Source: Promerops cafer (lineage: Eukaryota; Chordata; Aves; Passeriformes; Nectariniidae). From it: DNA of 64,000 bases. The notes below the pieces were generated by a model that was not told the origin of the DNA, did not search any database, and saw only the letters and a list, made by a program, of their open reading frames with translations. The position numbers and the translations under genes are program-made. Each line of letters starts with the position of its first letter. Positions within the stretch are counted from its first letter, which is position 1. The stretch covers positions 401,383 through 465,382 of the forward strand of contig VZSE01015197.1 in assembly GCA_013398275.1 (NCBI GenBank), read 5' to 3'. This document shows, one piece after another, positions 12,401 to 24,800 of this stretch.

Positions 12401-15400
12401 AATATGAAAACCAGGTTGTCATTGTGTTATCAGGTGCTGAGGATTGCTGGACTTTGCAGGCATTCTTAAGTCTACTAAAAGCCTGTACAATGTATACATA
12501 TACCACCAGACTTCATTAGATATGGATTCTTTAATGAAGTGGAAAAATAGCTGTCTTAAACATCTGAACCAAACAAGAAAATAAAATTATGTAAGATACT
12601 TAGTAAAAATAACTCAGTTTTTCAAAGATTTGGACAAGCATAATGAGAAAATAATTAGGAGAAGAAATGAAAGGCTGTAAATCTATGAGTTTGGGAATTC
12701 TCTTGACTGTGGTCTCAAAGGGAAGCTTAACTTTCTCTGGCTTCCCCTTTGATATTATTTTTCCAGATTATTAACAGGGGATTATTACCTCTCTTCTAAC
12801 TACAAACGACTCTGAAAAATGAAGTGCTAAGATGTAAAGTACACCCTGAGCAACGCTTCAGGTTCTCATAAACACAAAGTCCTCCATGCAGCCTTTTGTG
12901 CATGTCATATAAAAGCTGCTTAACCCTATTCTCCCACCTCAAATAGATATAGCACCTCCATATCAGCTAAGGTCTTTCAATAATTGATGGTGACTCTTTA
13001 CAAACTCTTCTAAAGCTTTTGTATATATTTCTCTGATGGAAATCTCTTACATCTGTACTATAAACCTGGCTATTTAGTATGAGCAATTAAACAGGCCATC
13101 AGTCTGCAACAGCCTCTCAGTAGGTGAATTTAGCCCCTAGGTACTTTAGTGTGACAGGAAACACCCATGCAGAATCACTTATTCTTACTTTGGTTACATG
13201 GAAAATAGAAAGAATTATACATAACTCTTTCTTCAAAATAGAGGAGAAATACATTGTAATATATTTTTTAAAGGATTGTGAGTTATTTCATGGCTGCTGG
13301 CAGTTAACTGTAACTTTTAAAGAGATTTTTATGAGCACATCTGGCTCTTGGCCAGGAAGGAAAAAAATCTCATTGATAGGAAATGTGTAATTCTCATAGA
13401 GTAGGCACTTTTGTAAACAGTTGTTTTAAGGCAAATAATAGTAAAACAGGAAATTAAAATCCTCTATAGAACTTTTATTGTGTTTTCATATATCAAAGTG
13501 CAAAATGACACAACTCTTTTCAAAAACTAACATTATCCAGTATAGTCCAAAACAACCTAAAGGCATTCCAAGATCGAGGAATTTCAACTATTTTTTTGAA
13601 ACAGGCTATTAAATAGTGTTTGGGACTGGAACTTCAGTATGAAGCTAAATAGGATAATGAAGACTTGACACAAAGGGTTTTATAATTCAAAACTGCAGAG
13701 CTGAGAAAGTTGATGTAGGCTTGCCTTTCCCACTTGGTTCATAGGAATTTAAAAACTGTTTCAATGAAACATTAACACTAGGTTCTTTGGCTACTTCTGT
13801 TATAAGTCTTGTTCATAGATACGATGAAAAGTTGAATTACAGATTTACACTTCAGTTTGCATATTTGGATGCATTTAGAAACAGTCTTGTCTTATTTATC
13901 CAAAGTAAATTCACAGAAAAATAATGTAAATTGAGATAGCCAAAATGTACATCTGATTTGCTTGTTTGATCAAAATTATTTGGATGGGGGACACAAAGGA
14001 TTTTTTGGTTTTGTATGGCTTAGTTGATGAAGAACATACAGAAATCTGTGCATACAGTTGCACACACACTAAATTAAGTGAAAAGGAAATTTTTTTCAGA
14101 ATAAGAGAATATATTTCAAAAAGCTTTCTGAGCATCTTAGCTGGAACACATAATTGTATAGCCTTGAAAACAAAACAAGTTTCTTTATGACAACACTTAT
14201 TATATTCATTACATAAAAATTTAAGCACAAAAAGCAATGTCTACAAAGCACTTTTGCCCTGTGGGTGGTATTTTAACAATTAAAATTCTGTGGAGGTAGG
14301 ATTTCTCTACAAGGCCACAGAGAAGGGCCTGCTTTCAAACCATATTTTGAAGAAATCTCTTTGCCCTTTAAGATTTGGTCTACTAACTCTATGTGGAAAT
14401 AGAATTCCTTCAATTTTTCCTTTCTCCTGAAAAGAGGCATCCTGGCAACTCTTCATACTTTTGTTGAAAATAAAAGGCATGGTCCAGGAATGTGAATTCA
14501 ATGGTGACAAACCAACCTGTGAATACACAGCTTACATATTTAGTGACAGAAAGCACTACAAGAAAACCCATAAAGAAATTGAAAATACAGCTGTAGCTGT
14601 CACAATAGCATAGCAAAGAATTTCACTAAACATTGCTACAATCTTCATAATAGTTGCCATTTATCTGATCATAATGAGCAATACTGGTATAGGTTCCTAA
14701 AAGTATCCTTGCATTCTAAACTTGTATTTTATATGTCTATAAACATGTGTATATGCATATGCATGAATACATTTACATGAACAGAAACAGGAAAAAGGCA
14801 ATTATCATGTCCTAAATTCTGTATTTCTACCTGAGGCTGATACTGATTCCAAATTTTCTTTTTGACCGTGCTCATTTCTCTGTATACCTTCCTCTTGTTT
14901 AGGTACACTTAAACCAGACCTGAGAGGTACCCAGGAAGTGCAGGGCTAAGGTATAATTTTACCAGGCTTTGAAACATCTTTGAGCCCTGTAGTGTTTGGA
15001 GAGAACTCAGGTGGATTGATTTTTATTACAGATTGGAGATTCCTACAGCTTCTGTGGGTAGTAGACATGGTAGAGTTAAACAATCCCCACCACTTCAATG
15101 TACTTTATTGTATGGAGAAAAAGAAGGCGCCATGGAAATGTTGCAATGCTTGCTTAAAATCATACAGAATTTCTGCAACATCTACAAGTAGAAAGTTGAT
15201 CTGTTGAAGTCTCACATTGTGAATTGCAAACCATATGTTCAGTGTAAGAATGTATTATCTGACACTAATGGTATTCTTGATACTGAATATTACTGGCAGT
15301 GGGTATTTCTTGAAACTAAAACTGTAATTATATATTTCAAGTGAATAATTTAGTGCACTAAATCTGAAAAGCCATAACGCAATATTAATATCAACATATA

Positions 15401-18400
15401 CAGCATAAGTTATGCTAAATTTAATTTCTATTCTTGCTTCATTCCTTCTTTTCTCCTCCTACTTTTATTGATATGAAAGCATACTCTGCTGTGAGAAAAG
15501 AAGTATTACAACTTGAAAGGAAATTACTAGAGATTTGAGAAATTGAAGAGACATATGGCTATTTTCTTTTTTCATTTTTGTAATGCAGTATGATACGCAG
15601 TCATGCAGAGATAAATATACATAGATCCCATAGATGTCAGATTCAAAAAGGAAAACTAAATTTGAAAAAAACAAAGTGAAACAGGGTTAAAAAAAAAGTA
15701 TATCAAAGGTTGAGTCTTATTCCTACCAAAAATAATTTGGATAGATATTATTTTTGTTTGTTTAAAAATCTCTTCACTCTTTCTTGGTTAAATTACTGTG
15801 TTTTAAAGTGCAAATGAAAAACACAGCTGAAACTGTTGACTTTAGAGTCTGATGAACTCCAAGTACTCCACTTGTTGCTGGAGATGAGAGAAAAAATCAT
15901 GGCTGTTTTCCAACTGACCATTTACAGCTCACAACAAATAGTGTCAAGCTGTTTCTCATCATCAGAAAGCAGCCTTCAAAAATACAGATAAGCAGCAGCA
16001 TAAAAGAGATTTTACAGTTCACTAATTGAATGAATTCTGTAACATCAGGCTTTTGCACAGAAACAAAACACATACAATTCTACACGGACCTTGCTAGAAT
16101 ATATGAAAAAGTGCCAGGTGTTAAACATATGCATCAAGATAAAGAATTAAAGTAATTATTTTCTAAAATAGAAAGCATTAACATTTAGCTACTGAAGAAA
16201 TTTATTAAGATTTTTTTAAATTAATCTAGTATGGGAAAAAGAGGCAATCAACAGGGCTAGTATCTAAAAGTTTTCACCAAAAATGTTGTAAAATTCCTCT
16301 AAGTAATGGGTGTTACATCATCGAAGGAAATTAAATTTTACACAAGTGAGCAGTGAAAAAAGATAATGAGAAAAATGTACCCAAACCAAGAATAAAATCT
16401 AAGCTTCTCAGGTTAGTGTCCTATTTGCTCTTCTATGCCTCTGTTACAAGGTTAGTTATCTGTCATTTTCCCTTTTCAACAATTAGGATACTTTCCTTGG
16501 ATTTCCTGTGTAAATGCAATTATTTTCCATGAGAACAGTTATTAAAGGCAATGAAATTATTCTGTACATTATATTCAGGAAGTCACCTCTATTCACAGAA
16601 GGATTTTATAAAAAAGAAGGGTTTCCGCTCTTAGAATAAGTGATTGCTTTTTAAAAATAGCAGTTAATTAGAAAGGAAATTTCAAGTACACCTATGCAAA
16701 AAGTAATGTCAATAGCACAACTCAAAACAAATCCATTACTTGATACAAGCCTAATTTTGGTAAATAGATTTAATTGCAACTCATTCTGCTTTGTAAGTAC
16801 TTAGCAGCTCTGTATTTGTAAACAGAAAACATTGATACTGTTTTGTCTTGTGTGTAAAACACGAACAGCCTGGGCATTGGTTTATACCAGTCCATGTCTG
16901 GTTCCCAGAAGAACTCATTATCCTCTAGCAATGACATAAGACATTAATCTTGCATAAGCATAGAGGTCATGTGAAAACAGAAAATATAAAGGAAAGGAGA
17001 ACATAAAATAGTAGTTTTCAGATACTTTTTACCCAAATTGAATGTTCACTGAAGGCATGCATGCCAGAGGTCCTAATGCTTATAATGAAGGTGCTTCCCC
17101 TTGACAATAGCATGATCCTACCAGGACATCTGGATATTTTTCTCCTACTTTTTTCACCATGTTTCTTAATTTAATAAGAAGGAGTATAGGACTGACTTTG
17201 TAGCTCTTGGATTTTCATATTTCAAAAGAAAATAATCTTTACAGTGAGGAAAAAAAAAACCTAAATAAAAAAAAGTAACTTTGTAAGTCTTAGTTTTTCC
17301 TCATATTTATCACTAGCATGTTACAGGATTAGCAAGCAAATCTCTTTTATTTAAGATACAGATTCTGCACTTTTCTTCAACTTTTCCTTTGGCCTTTATT
17401 AAGACCTTCTCATGAAAAATTTGGTAGACTACTGTATGGTAGAAAGAAATATGAGTGAGAAATCATTAAGTCTTCCCTTCTGAGTTACTGGTTAGGCATG
17501 ACTTTAAATTGTCCTTCACTAGTCATATCTGATAAAACAGTTGTATTTTTAACATATATGTTGCTCAAGAAAGAAATTCAAATGAAATTTCTTAAGAATT
17601 TCACAACTTAAAATAATTTGCAACATTTCCTTTTCATAAACTCTTTCTTCAACAGCTTTTAGTTTTGGAAAACCTGCAAAAACAGGCCAATCCAAGAGGT
17701 GGGAATTTTTTAGATAATGACATTTTGTGAGAATATTTTTTGAGGGATGCTGCCACTGGAAAATGCTTAAAAAAGGAAGGTAGAAGTACCTTTTGAAACT
17801 AAAGTAAAAAAAAAAAACTTTCATTTTGAACTTTCAATGAAACTTAGACCATGAACCCATTAATCTAATCTCAGAATTCAACATTTATAGCTTGAAGTTG
17901 CCAATAATTAGGATCATAAGATTTCCTTTGTTTCTTTGACTGAAAATAATTTTTACCCTTGTATTTCAGAGGGGCAGATACATACATCTCTATGTAAGTA
18001 TTATGACTGTCCAGAAGCTTCTTAGTAATCTGAAATTATTTTGGAAAACATAGAGATTAGTTTATTGTGTTTCCACCCCTGAAAATAATCAGGTACACAG
18101 GTAATTAAGAAGCCCTGAGAAACCTATAAGAAGCAAACAAAAGGTAATCTACAGCAATGAATCACATCTGAGAGTGATTAGATAATGTCACATTCTTTGG
18201 AAAGCCTTGAAAAACAACTTTTTCAGTGTGATAGAAACTTTGAAACTTTGTCTTTTCAAACTTATTCCTCCCAGTGCACCTGAGAGCACTGAAGAAGAAA
18301 GGATGCTACTCAGCGCTCTACTTAACTCCACATATCCGTTTCAGAAAGTCAAGAGAGCTTCCCCCTCTTGCTTCCACAGTACAAAAGGAAGGAGAGGAGT

Positions 18401-19009
18401 GGAGAAAGGATGCATCTGTTTATTTACACCTACTATAACATCTTCCTTTTAGGAAGGGTGGAACAGCCCATGGAAGCAGTAGAGGTGAAAGATTTCATAG
18501 AAGCTATTAAGTTCAAAACAAAAAAGAGCTTTTCTCTGTTATCACTCTTCTCTGTTACCTCACAAAGTTGACTGAATCTGTTACAGTAGTGATCTAATAC
18601 AAACATAAGGATCATTTTCCATACAGCCTAACAGCAAATACATCAAGCCTTAATAATATACAGCAGTAATATATGAATTATCAAGTATCACAGACTTTGG
18701 ACTTAGCTTCTAACAGCAGTCTCTAATCTTTCTCTTTAAAATTGCATCTTTTCTGTCACAGCTACATAAACTATCCATATAACCATGTGACAATATTTAA
18801 ACTGGTATAAAAAGTTTAATAAACAGAAAACAACATATGAAATCTAAATCCAAGGTTCTGCTTTATCTGATTATTTATTCCTCTGATCACATTAAAAGAA
18901 TTCAATTTCTCAAAATGTCTATGAAGCTGGTGTAGTCATGTGTAAGAGTATCTGCAGTGCACTGACAATTTACTTCCGGTCAGTTTCCCTAAGACTCTTA
19001 GGAACCCCT
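12401..19009. other. AT-rich non-coding sequence
   Basis: No gene, RNA gene or recognisable mobile element is seen in this 6.6-kb stretch. The longest open frame (about 108 codons at 13911-14237 on -) is rich in I, L, C and K, as expected from translated AT-rich DNA. Homopolymer runs occur at about 17251-17260 and 17808-17818. Confidence 0.55.
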
Positions 19010-19578
19010 TGTGGTTTAACCCCAGCTGGCAACTTAGCACGATGCAGCTTCTCAATCACCCTTCTGACACAGCAAGGAGGAGAACTGGAATAAAAAAAAG
19101 ACGCAAAACTCACAGGTTGAGATAAGAACAGTTTATAATTGAAATGAAATAAAATAGAACAAGAATAAAATAAGAATAATGAAAATAAGAGAGGGGGAGA
19201 GAGAAATAAAGTCCAAGACAAACAAAGAATTGCTCATGCCCTCTGGTCAGTGGACTGATGCTCAGCCTGTTCCTCAGCAGCAACTGGCATCTCCTGGCCA
19301 ACTCCCCCCGTTTATATATTGAGCATGGCATTCTGTGGTATGGAATATCCCTTTTGCCAGTTTGGACTGGTTGTCCTGATTATGCTCCCTTTCAGCTGCT
19401 TGTGTATTTCATTACTTGTAAAGCATGAAACATTGAAAAGTCCTTCACTTAGGGTAAGCATCACTTAGCAACAACCAAAACATCAGTGGGTTATCAACAT
19501 TAGTCTCAACTGAATTCAAAAGACAGCACTATACCAGCTAGGAGGAAAATTGACTCTATTCCAGCCAAAACAAGGACA
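19010..19578 (-). mobile_element. Full-length solo ERVL-type LTR
   Basis: On the - strand this about 569-bp element begins TGTCCTTGTTTTGGCTGGAA and ends GGCTGGGGTTAAACCACA, so it has the TG...CA ends of a retroviral LTR. It carries a TATA box (TATATAAAC, about 19310-19320 read on -) preceded by the GGTATTCCATACC-like block (19338-19352). This matches my memory of an abundant avian ERVL LTR family across its whole length. No second LTR or internal region is found, so it is a solo LTR left by recombination. The 5-bp flanks (19005-19009 and 19579-19583) do not match, so the target-site duplication has decayed or was lost. Confidence 0.88.
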
Positions 19579-19969
19579 GAACTATATTCTAAAAAATCTT
19601 TCAAACAGAGTGTTTGCAAGTGTTTGTCTAGTAGAGACAAGATTTCAGTTTTTCAGGTGTTTACAAATAATCTCCTTGTGTTGTTCTTGTATAACACATT
19701 TCTAACAAGCTACAATTTCTGTACAGCATGCTGTAAAAGTGAAATATGTGAAAAAGGAAAGAAAAACAACAACAGAGTAATGGAACTGCAGAATTCTATG
19801 ATACTTGTAAGTAACACAACAAGAAACTATCTGAATATGAGACCAGAAGTTTGGATTTTTTTTCTTTTTCCAAGCAGATGTCACAATAAATAATATTGTC
19901 ACTGTAAATAATCCCTCTGTCAGTTCCACTGCATGATGTTTTGCTGAACAGTCCAAACTCTCTCAGACT

Positions 19970-20300
19970 GTCTGCAGAGCAGAGGTGCTCCAGCTCTCTG
20001 ATCCTCTCCAAGATCCTTCTCTGAACTCCACATCCTTATTATGTTGGAGACCTCAGAGCTGGATGCAGCACTCCAGGTGGGATCTCACCAGAGCAGAGCA
20101 GAGGGGCAAAATCCCCTCCCTCTCCCTGCTTTGGATGCAGCCCAGGACATGTTTGGCTTTCGGGGAGTTCTGAGCTGCAAGCACGTGTTGCTAGGTCATG
20201 TCCAGCCTCTCATCCACCAGCACGCCCAAGTTTTTCTTGACAGGGCTGCTCTCGACCTGTTCATCCCCCAGGCTGTGCTGATACCAGTGGTTTGCAGAGT
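19970..20300 (-). mobile_element. CR1 LINE internal fragment
   Basis: Several ordered blocks match the 3' third of CR1 in reverse orientation: GTGCTCCAGCTCTCTGATCC, AGAGCTGGATGCAGCACTCC, GGTGGGATCTCACCAGAGCA, GATGCAGCCCAGGACATG, and CTCATCCACCAGCACGCCCA. Both the true 3' end and the rest of the reverse-transcriptase region are absent. The fragment is therefore truncated on both sides. Open frames across it are fossil or antisense and not functional. Confidence 0.9.
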
Positions 20301-20462
20301 AGCATGTCTTATATCACTGAAATATGCATTTATATTTGTTTTGTCTGTTAAGAAAATAATAATTAAAATCAGGTTTTATTGTTGAGAGGCAGGAATCCCT
20401 GTTTTATAATTCACTCATGAATTTGTAAGAGTAGTAGTTTTATTTTAGAACAATTTGGTTGN

Positions 20463-20646
20463 TGCAACCAAGCATCTTCCCTGGAAGGGTTTTTTTACAC
20501 TGTCTTTTGCAAAAGACTCTGGATCTGTTGCAACACTGTGGGTCATGTGTAGACCTCTGGTGGAAGGCCTCAGGAATGAGTCTGTGAGAACTTTGGGGGT
20601 CTTTGATGGTGTATGGCCCCTCCTAAGACATGACAGCTGCCTCTCA
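20463..20646. repeat. 184-bp exact direct repeat, copy 1 (bracketed by single Ns)
   Basis: This 184-bp segment starts TGCAACCAAGCATCTTCC and ends CAGCTGCCTCTCA. It is identical to 20899-21082. It is bounded by single N characters at 20462 and 20647. Two exact copies 436 bp apart in otherwise old, diverged sequence suggest a false duplication made during gap filling or scaffolding. Confidence 0.95.
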
Positions 20647-20837
20647 NGAAAGACTGAAAATAACACTTTAGAAAAGGCATAAGGAAAAGAAAGGAAGATA
20701 AGGAAAGGATAAGAGTAGAAAATATATCACCACCCTTGGATCCAGCAACGAGGTGTTGGTCGAAGTAATGGTTGCAGTCTTGATCCATCATGGGTGGGGG
20801 AAAGCCCCCAAAACATAATTTAATGGATTAATATACA

Positions 20838-20898
20838 TACACATAATACATATATATATATANNNNTATATATATATATATGTATGTGTGTGTGTGGG
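20838..20898. repeat. TA/TG microsatellite with a 4-N gap
   Basis: Alternating TA on both sides of NNNN (20863-20866) passes into TG repeats just before the second copy of the 184-bp repeat. A dinucleotide tract of uncertain length is a typical place for an assembly break. Confidence 0.9.
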
Positions 20899-21082
20899 TG
20901 CAACCAAGCATCTTCCCTGGAAGGGTTTTTTTACACTGTCTTTTGCAAAAGACTCTGGATCTGTTGCAACACTGTGGGTCATGTGTAGACCTCTGGTGGA
21001 AGGCCTCAGGAATGAGTCTGTGAGAACTTTGGGGGTCTTTGATGGTGTATGGCCCCTCCTAAGACATGACAGCTGCCTCTCA
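20899..21082. repeat. 184-bp exact direct repeat, copy 2
   Basis: Identical base for base to 20463-20646, in the same orientation. Unlike copy 1, it runs without an N into the following sequence, which suggests that this is the correctly placed copy. Confidence 0.95.
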
Positions 21083-21430
21083 TGTCAGCATAATTGACCC
21101 AGGTATGCCCCATCAGAAGGGATGAATACTCTCATGCCTACATGTGAAGTGAATGTCCTGATGTCTGGTGTGAATGTGACCTTCCCAGGGAGGGGCTGGG
21201 TGGGCAGTTTTACAACTCAGTTGTGTGAAAGAGCACAATCAGCATGATGAAAAGCACCATCCTGCCTCCAAAGGATCTGCTTCTGATCAACCTTCTCCTT
21301 TATCTGTCTCAAAACCCAGAGCCTCCTGTGGTGGGTGCTCAACCCCTCCGTCTTATTCGGACCAGAGACTTGGCCAGACCACACCCAAAAATTCACTTCC
21401 TCCCCCTTGGGGCTTTTAGTTGTTAACTAA

Positions 21431-23190
21431 AAAGTTAACCAAAAAAACTCCTGACAAAGCAGGTATCTGCACGAGTTTGGCACATTATGTAATGGTGAAA
21501 AAAACCCAAATCCTAAATATGACTGAAAATTACACAGACTTAGAGAGTAAATTAAATTAACTTTTTTTATCACCTTAGAGCTGTTTTACTTGCTAATGTT
21601 GTGGGTAAAAGTAGAAATGCATCTAAAAATTTGCTTTTTTCCTCAATACAATCTATGCTAATCATTCCATACAAATAGAAAAAGCTGATAACTTGATTAT
21701 TGGAATTTCAACAGCCATTTATTACAGACCACCAGAACCATGACTACAAAGAGGACAGTAAAACAAAATAATTTTGCCAATTATACTTGACTGGTAGTGT
21801 CTTAATTGTTAAATGGTTCTGAAGTGGATAATAGGACCAAACATGGTTTGCTGCAGGCAAAAGTTACATTAATGTTAAGGACGATGAGCTGAAGATCTAC
21901 TTTAACAAAAATAAAGTCACAATTGAACCAACTTAACTCTAATTTTTTATATTCCAAAGAATATCAGCATGATATAACAACATGATTCTCAACCTTCTCT
22001 TCATGAAGTGTCATATTTACTCTGGAAAAAAATGTCATCCAATTGTTTGCTTCAATAATCACAACATTGTATTTTCTCATCATCCACAGCAGAATGGCAG
22101 CTACCTAACCATACATTATTGTTGAAAAATATGCATGACATTAAATTGTATCACTCTAAAGATTCTTTTCAAGGCATTAAAAAAATAGCAAAAATTATAA
22201 AAAAATGCTTAAAATTTTGTTATTCCTGTTGTTATTACTGCTATTCAAGAGGAGATTGGAAGAGAAGGTGTCCACACATTCACACATGAACTGCCAAAAA
22301 TCTATTTCACCTGTTCAAGGGCTGTCTCATTAACAAGTGTTAAAAGAGCCAGATTAAATTGCTATTTTGATTGTAATGCAAAGTCTAAGAATGTCTAAGA
22401 ATGCTTCTTTTATTAGCATTATGATATATTTTAAATATCTTCATTGCAATTATCTGACAAACATGGAATGCTTACATCCCAATCTACAATAGTGAAAGTC
22501 TCCTACACTTATAAAATAGATGGAATACTCTTCTTACACAACAGCAGCTGAAATACAAATCAATGATTTCTAATACAGGTGACTCATACTTAAATTTCAC
22601 CCTCCAAAAATGATAAATAAGAGTTGGAAGATGAAATTAAGGAGAAGGCTGTCAAATTAGCTATTTAAACCCAGAACTGTGGTTATTTTGTATCCCCTTC
22701 ACCATCCTGGCCTTCTCTTCAAAGCATTGGTATGATTTAATAATGGTATTTGAACCTCAGCTCTCATATCAACATCTATTTCACTGAAAATGCAACTGGA
22801 GGAAGTATGATATATTTAGTAATATAAAAAATAAGACAACATTTCACAAAAATTAACTTATGGGAAATTTGGGAGCAGATTTTGCTTTTGAGGAAGAGAA
22901 ATCTCCTAGAAAGTAGTAACATGGAAATTTCTGAGACCTTGTTCTAACTCTTGGCTTTGAAGCTCACACTGAAAATTTTCTCTACAAATTGGCTTTTGGG
23001 GAATATATACAAAGACCTTTGAGAAATTTTCAAGCTCCTGGGTAATCTGGAAGCAATAGTGCTCTGATATAATGTACAAATTAGGCATATTAGCAGTCAA
23101 ATGAGTAAAAATAATTCTTGTGCACTAGTACATTTCAAGACCTTGTGTTTTTCAGCAGCTATTTAACACTTGTGGAGATCTTCTATCGCG
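21431..23190. other. AT-rich non-coding sequence
   Basis: I see no gene or recognisable repeat here. A ten-base unit (GTCTAAGAAT) occurs twice in tandem at about 22383-22402. The rest is ordinary AT-rich unique DNA. Confidence 0.55.
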
Positions 23191-23438
23191 TTTACTCAGC
23201 TACTTAACATTAGGCAGGAGCAAGCATCTATGCTGAATGTTTGCCGAGGCAGATCATCCAGTAAATTAAATCTGACACGGAGTCCCCGCCAGCGCAGCAC
23301 CTGCTCCTGCCAAGTGCAGCTCTTTATAAATGTGATGGGTTCAGCCTGGTGCCACCTGTGCAGTTTGGCAGTGCTGCTGATTGCTTCTTGCTCAAAGCTG
23401 CTCACCGGGAGCTCTTACTCACCCCTTGAGCACCCATC

Positions 23439-23621
23439 ATGCAGCAACAGAGTAGGATGGCAGACAAAGATTTACAAAGGCAGGACTTGAGGCCAGCTTC
23501 CAAGAAGACAATATGTAAGGCTCCTGAGAAGAGGGGACCAGAGGACAGCGAAGTTGAATCTCTGGCAGCCTCTGGCCCCAAGGGCCACTCATTGACAACG
23601 GAGAGTAGCTGCACTGCCTGA
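23439..23621 (+). other. Candidate 60-codon ORF, unidentified
   Basis: An ATG-initiated frame of 60 codons begins MQQQSRMADKDLQRQDL and ends SLTTESSCTA. It is hydrophilic and rich in S, E, K and P, unlike most translations of this window, which are hydrophobic and AT-driven. A TATAAA-like element (CTTTATAAATG, about 23321-23332) lies roughly 110 bp upstream. There is no signal peptide, membrane segment or domain I recognise. I see no AATAAA soon after the stop. The antisense strand is also open over most of this span, so the GC-rich composition of 23190-23640 (probably an unclassified repeat) may explain it. I give no function. Confidence 0.15.
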
Positions 23622-23809
23622 ACTGCTGAGCAGTTACTTCCCAGAGACCTATTCTGTGTGCTTGGTTCATTTTGTGTTTCTAATTCTTAATAGTTCATTT
23701 TCTGTTACTGATTTTTGGTAGTTGAGTGGTTTCTCAAGAATTCAGCTTATTCTCAGCTAGTAACTCTATCTCCTTCCTTTTAATATGTCCAGCCCCTTCT
23801 TTGTCTCCT

Positions 23810-24290
23810 TGTTGCAATCCGCATGCAATGGAGGTCCTTGGCCAAGGGGGCGCGGGGCTTCCGCCCGAGGAGGTGGCAGCCACTGCCGACCAACGGGGCA
23901 AGAAAGGGAGCCGAGAGGGGTCTTCACCAAGAGTCTTTATTACGAAGGGAGGGGCAGCGAAGACAGAGAACAAAGGAAGGGCTGAGGCTTGTAGGGAAAG
24001 GTAGGGGCGGAGTCCAGGGTCAGGGTCCAACAAACATATATTAAAGGAGGAACTTAAGGGATACAAACCAATGGGTACACACAAGGCAGGGTTATGTTCC
24101 TTATTTGTTGAGTGGAGGTGGGGTGCTTTTTCCCAGGCTGGTCGGGCCACTCCCACAGGGTGAAGGTGGTGAATCCTATCTAAGTCATATTCTTCTCCCA
24201 GCACTGCCTAGATGTTCATGTGTGGGTACCCCACATTTCATGAAACTCCCTGATCCAGGTCTGATCTTCATTCCCTGAAACACAAACGTT
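23810..24290 (-). mobile_element. Probable solo LTR of an endogenous retrovirus
   Basis: Read on the - strand this segment has the order expected of an LTR: an AT-poor U3-like front, a TTAATATATG TATA-like element (about 24035-24045), an AATAAAGACTC polyadenylation signal (about 23933-23943), then a roughly 120-bp GC-rich U5-like stretch ending in TTGCAACA at 23810. The right boundary is approximate. No internal retroviral sequence flanks it. The family is different from the ERVL LTR at 19010. The 156-codon frame that crosses it on the - strand is not a gene: it shows no gag, pol or env character. Confidence 0.6.
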
Positions 24291-24344
24291 TTTCCTTTAA
24301 AAGATAGCTTGTGCAAGCAAATCATCTTATTTGCCGGACTTCCT

Positions 24345-24800
24345 CCTGTTACTCCATACTGGGGAGCCCAGAACTTGACACGGAAGTCCAGGTGGTGCTG
24401 AAGGTGCACTCCTCTTTGTCATCCATATCATTAATGGATAATTTTAATAGGGTTTGATCCAATATTAGCTCCTGGAGTACACTGCTGGCTCCCAACTAGA
24501 CTTCGTTACAGTGATCACCATTACTCAGAGCCCTGCTAACAAGTTTTCAATCAACCATCACAGCCTGATCATCCAGCTCATACTTATCAGCTTCTCTGTA
24601 AGGCTTCCGTGGGAGAAGAACAGAAAACTTTCCTGAAGCCTAGGCAGACAATACCCACTACTCTCCCTTCTTCTGCCAAGACAGTCACTTTGTCACGGAA
24701 GAGTATTAAGTCAGGCAAGAAGACTTTTCACTAGTGAATCCAAGATGACACTCCTTATGACCTTGACCTTTGTGTGCCTGGAAATTGCTCCATCACCTTC
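24345..24800 (-). mobile_element. CR1 LINE fragment, reverse-transcriptase region
   Basis: Blocks match CR1 in reverse orientation: GGGGAGCCCAGAACTTGACA, AGCTCCTGGAGTACACTGCT, TTTTCAATCAACCATCACAG, GCTTCTCTGTAAGG, AACTTTCCTGAAGCCTAGGC, TTCACTAGTGAATCCAAGAT and TGTGTGCCTGGAAAT. These correspond to the C-terminal part of the CR1 ORF2 reverse transcriptase read backwards. An interior segment present in intact CR1 between 'cccagaac' and 'atcattaatg' is missing, so the copy has an internal deletion as well as truncated ends. It starts about 50 bp from the LTR at 23810-24290. Confidence 0.88.

Larger units (their letters stand above)
20455..21430. repeat. Unclassified GC-rich repeat-like block containing gaps
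   Basis: This block differs from its AT-rich surroundings and contains six N positions: 20462, 20647 and 20863-20866. It includes the 184-bp duplication listed separately, a TA/TG microsatellite around the four Ns, and a richer tail (21160-21420) that resembles retroviral LTR or leader sequence in composition. I cannot assign a family. An ERV origin is my best guess, and part of the order is probably an assembly artefact. Confidence 0.5.

Noticed and set aside
12031..12519. Overlapping ORFs of 94-123 codons on both strands
   Set aside because: They lie in and just beyond the ERVL LTR; LTRs do not encode proteins in this family and both strands are open.
23734..24204. 156-codon ORF on the - strand
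   Set aside because: It covers the GC-rich LTR and has no viral or host domain; a long frame is expected from stop-poor GC-rich sequence.
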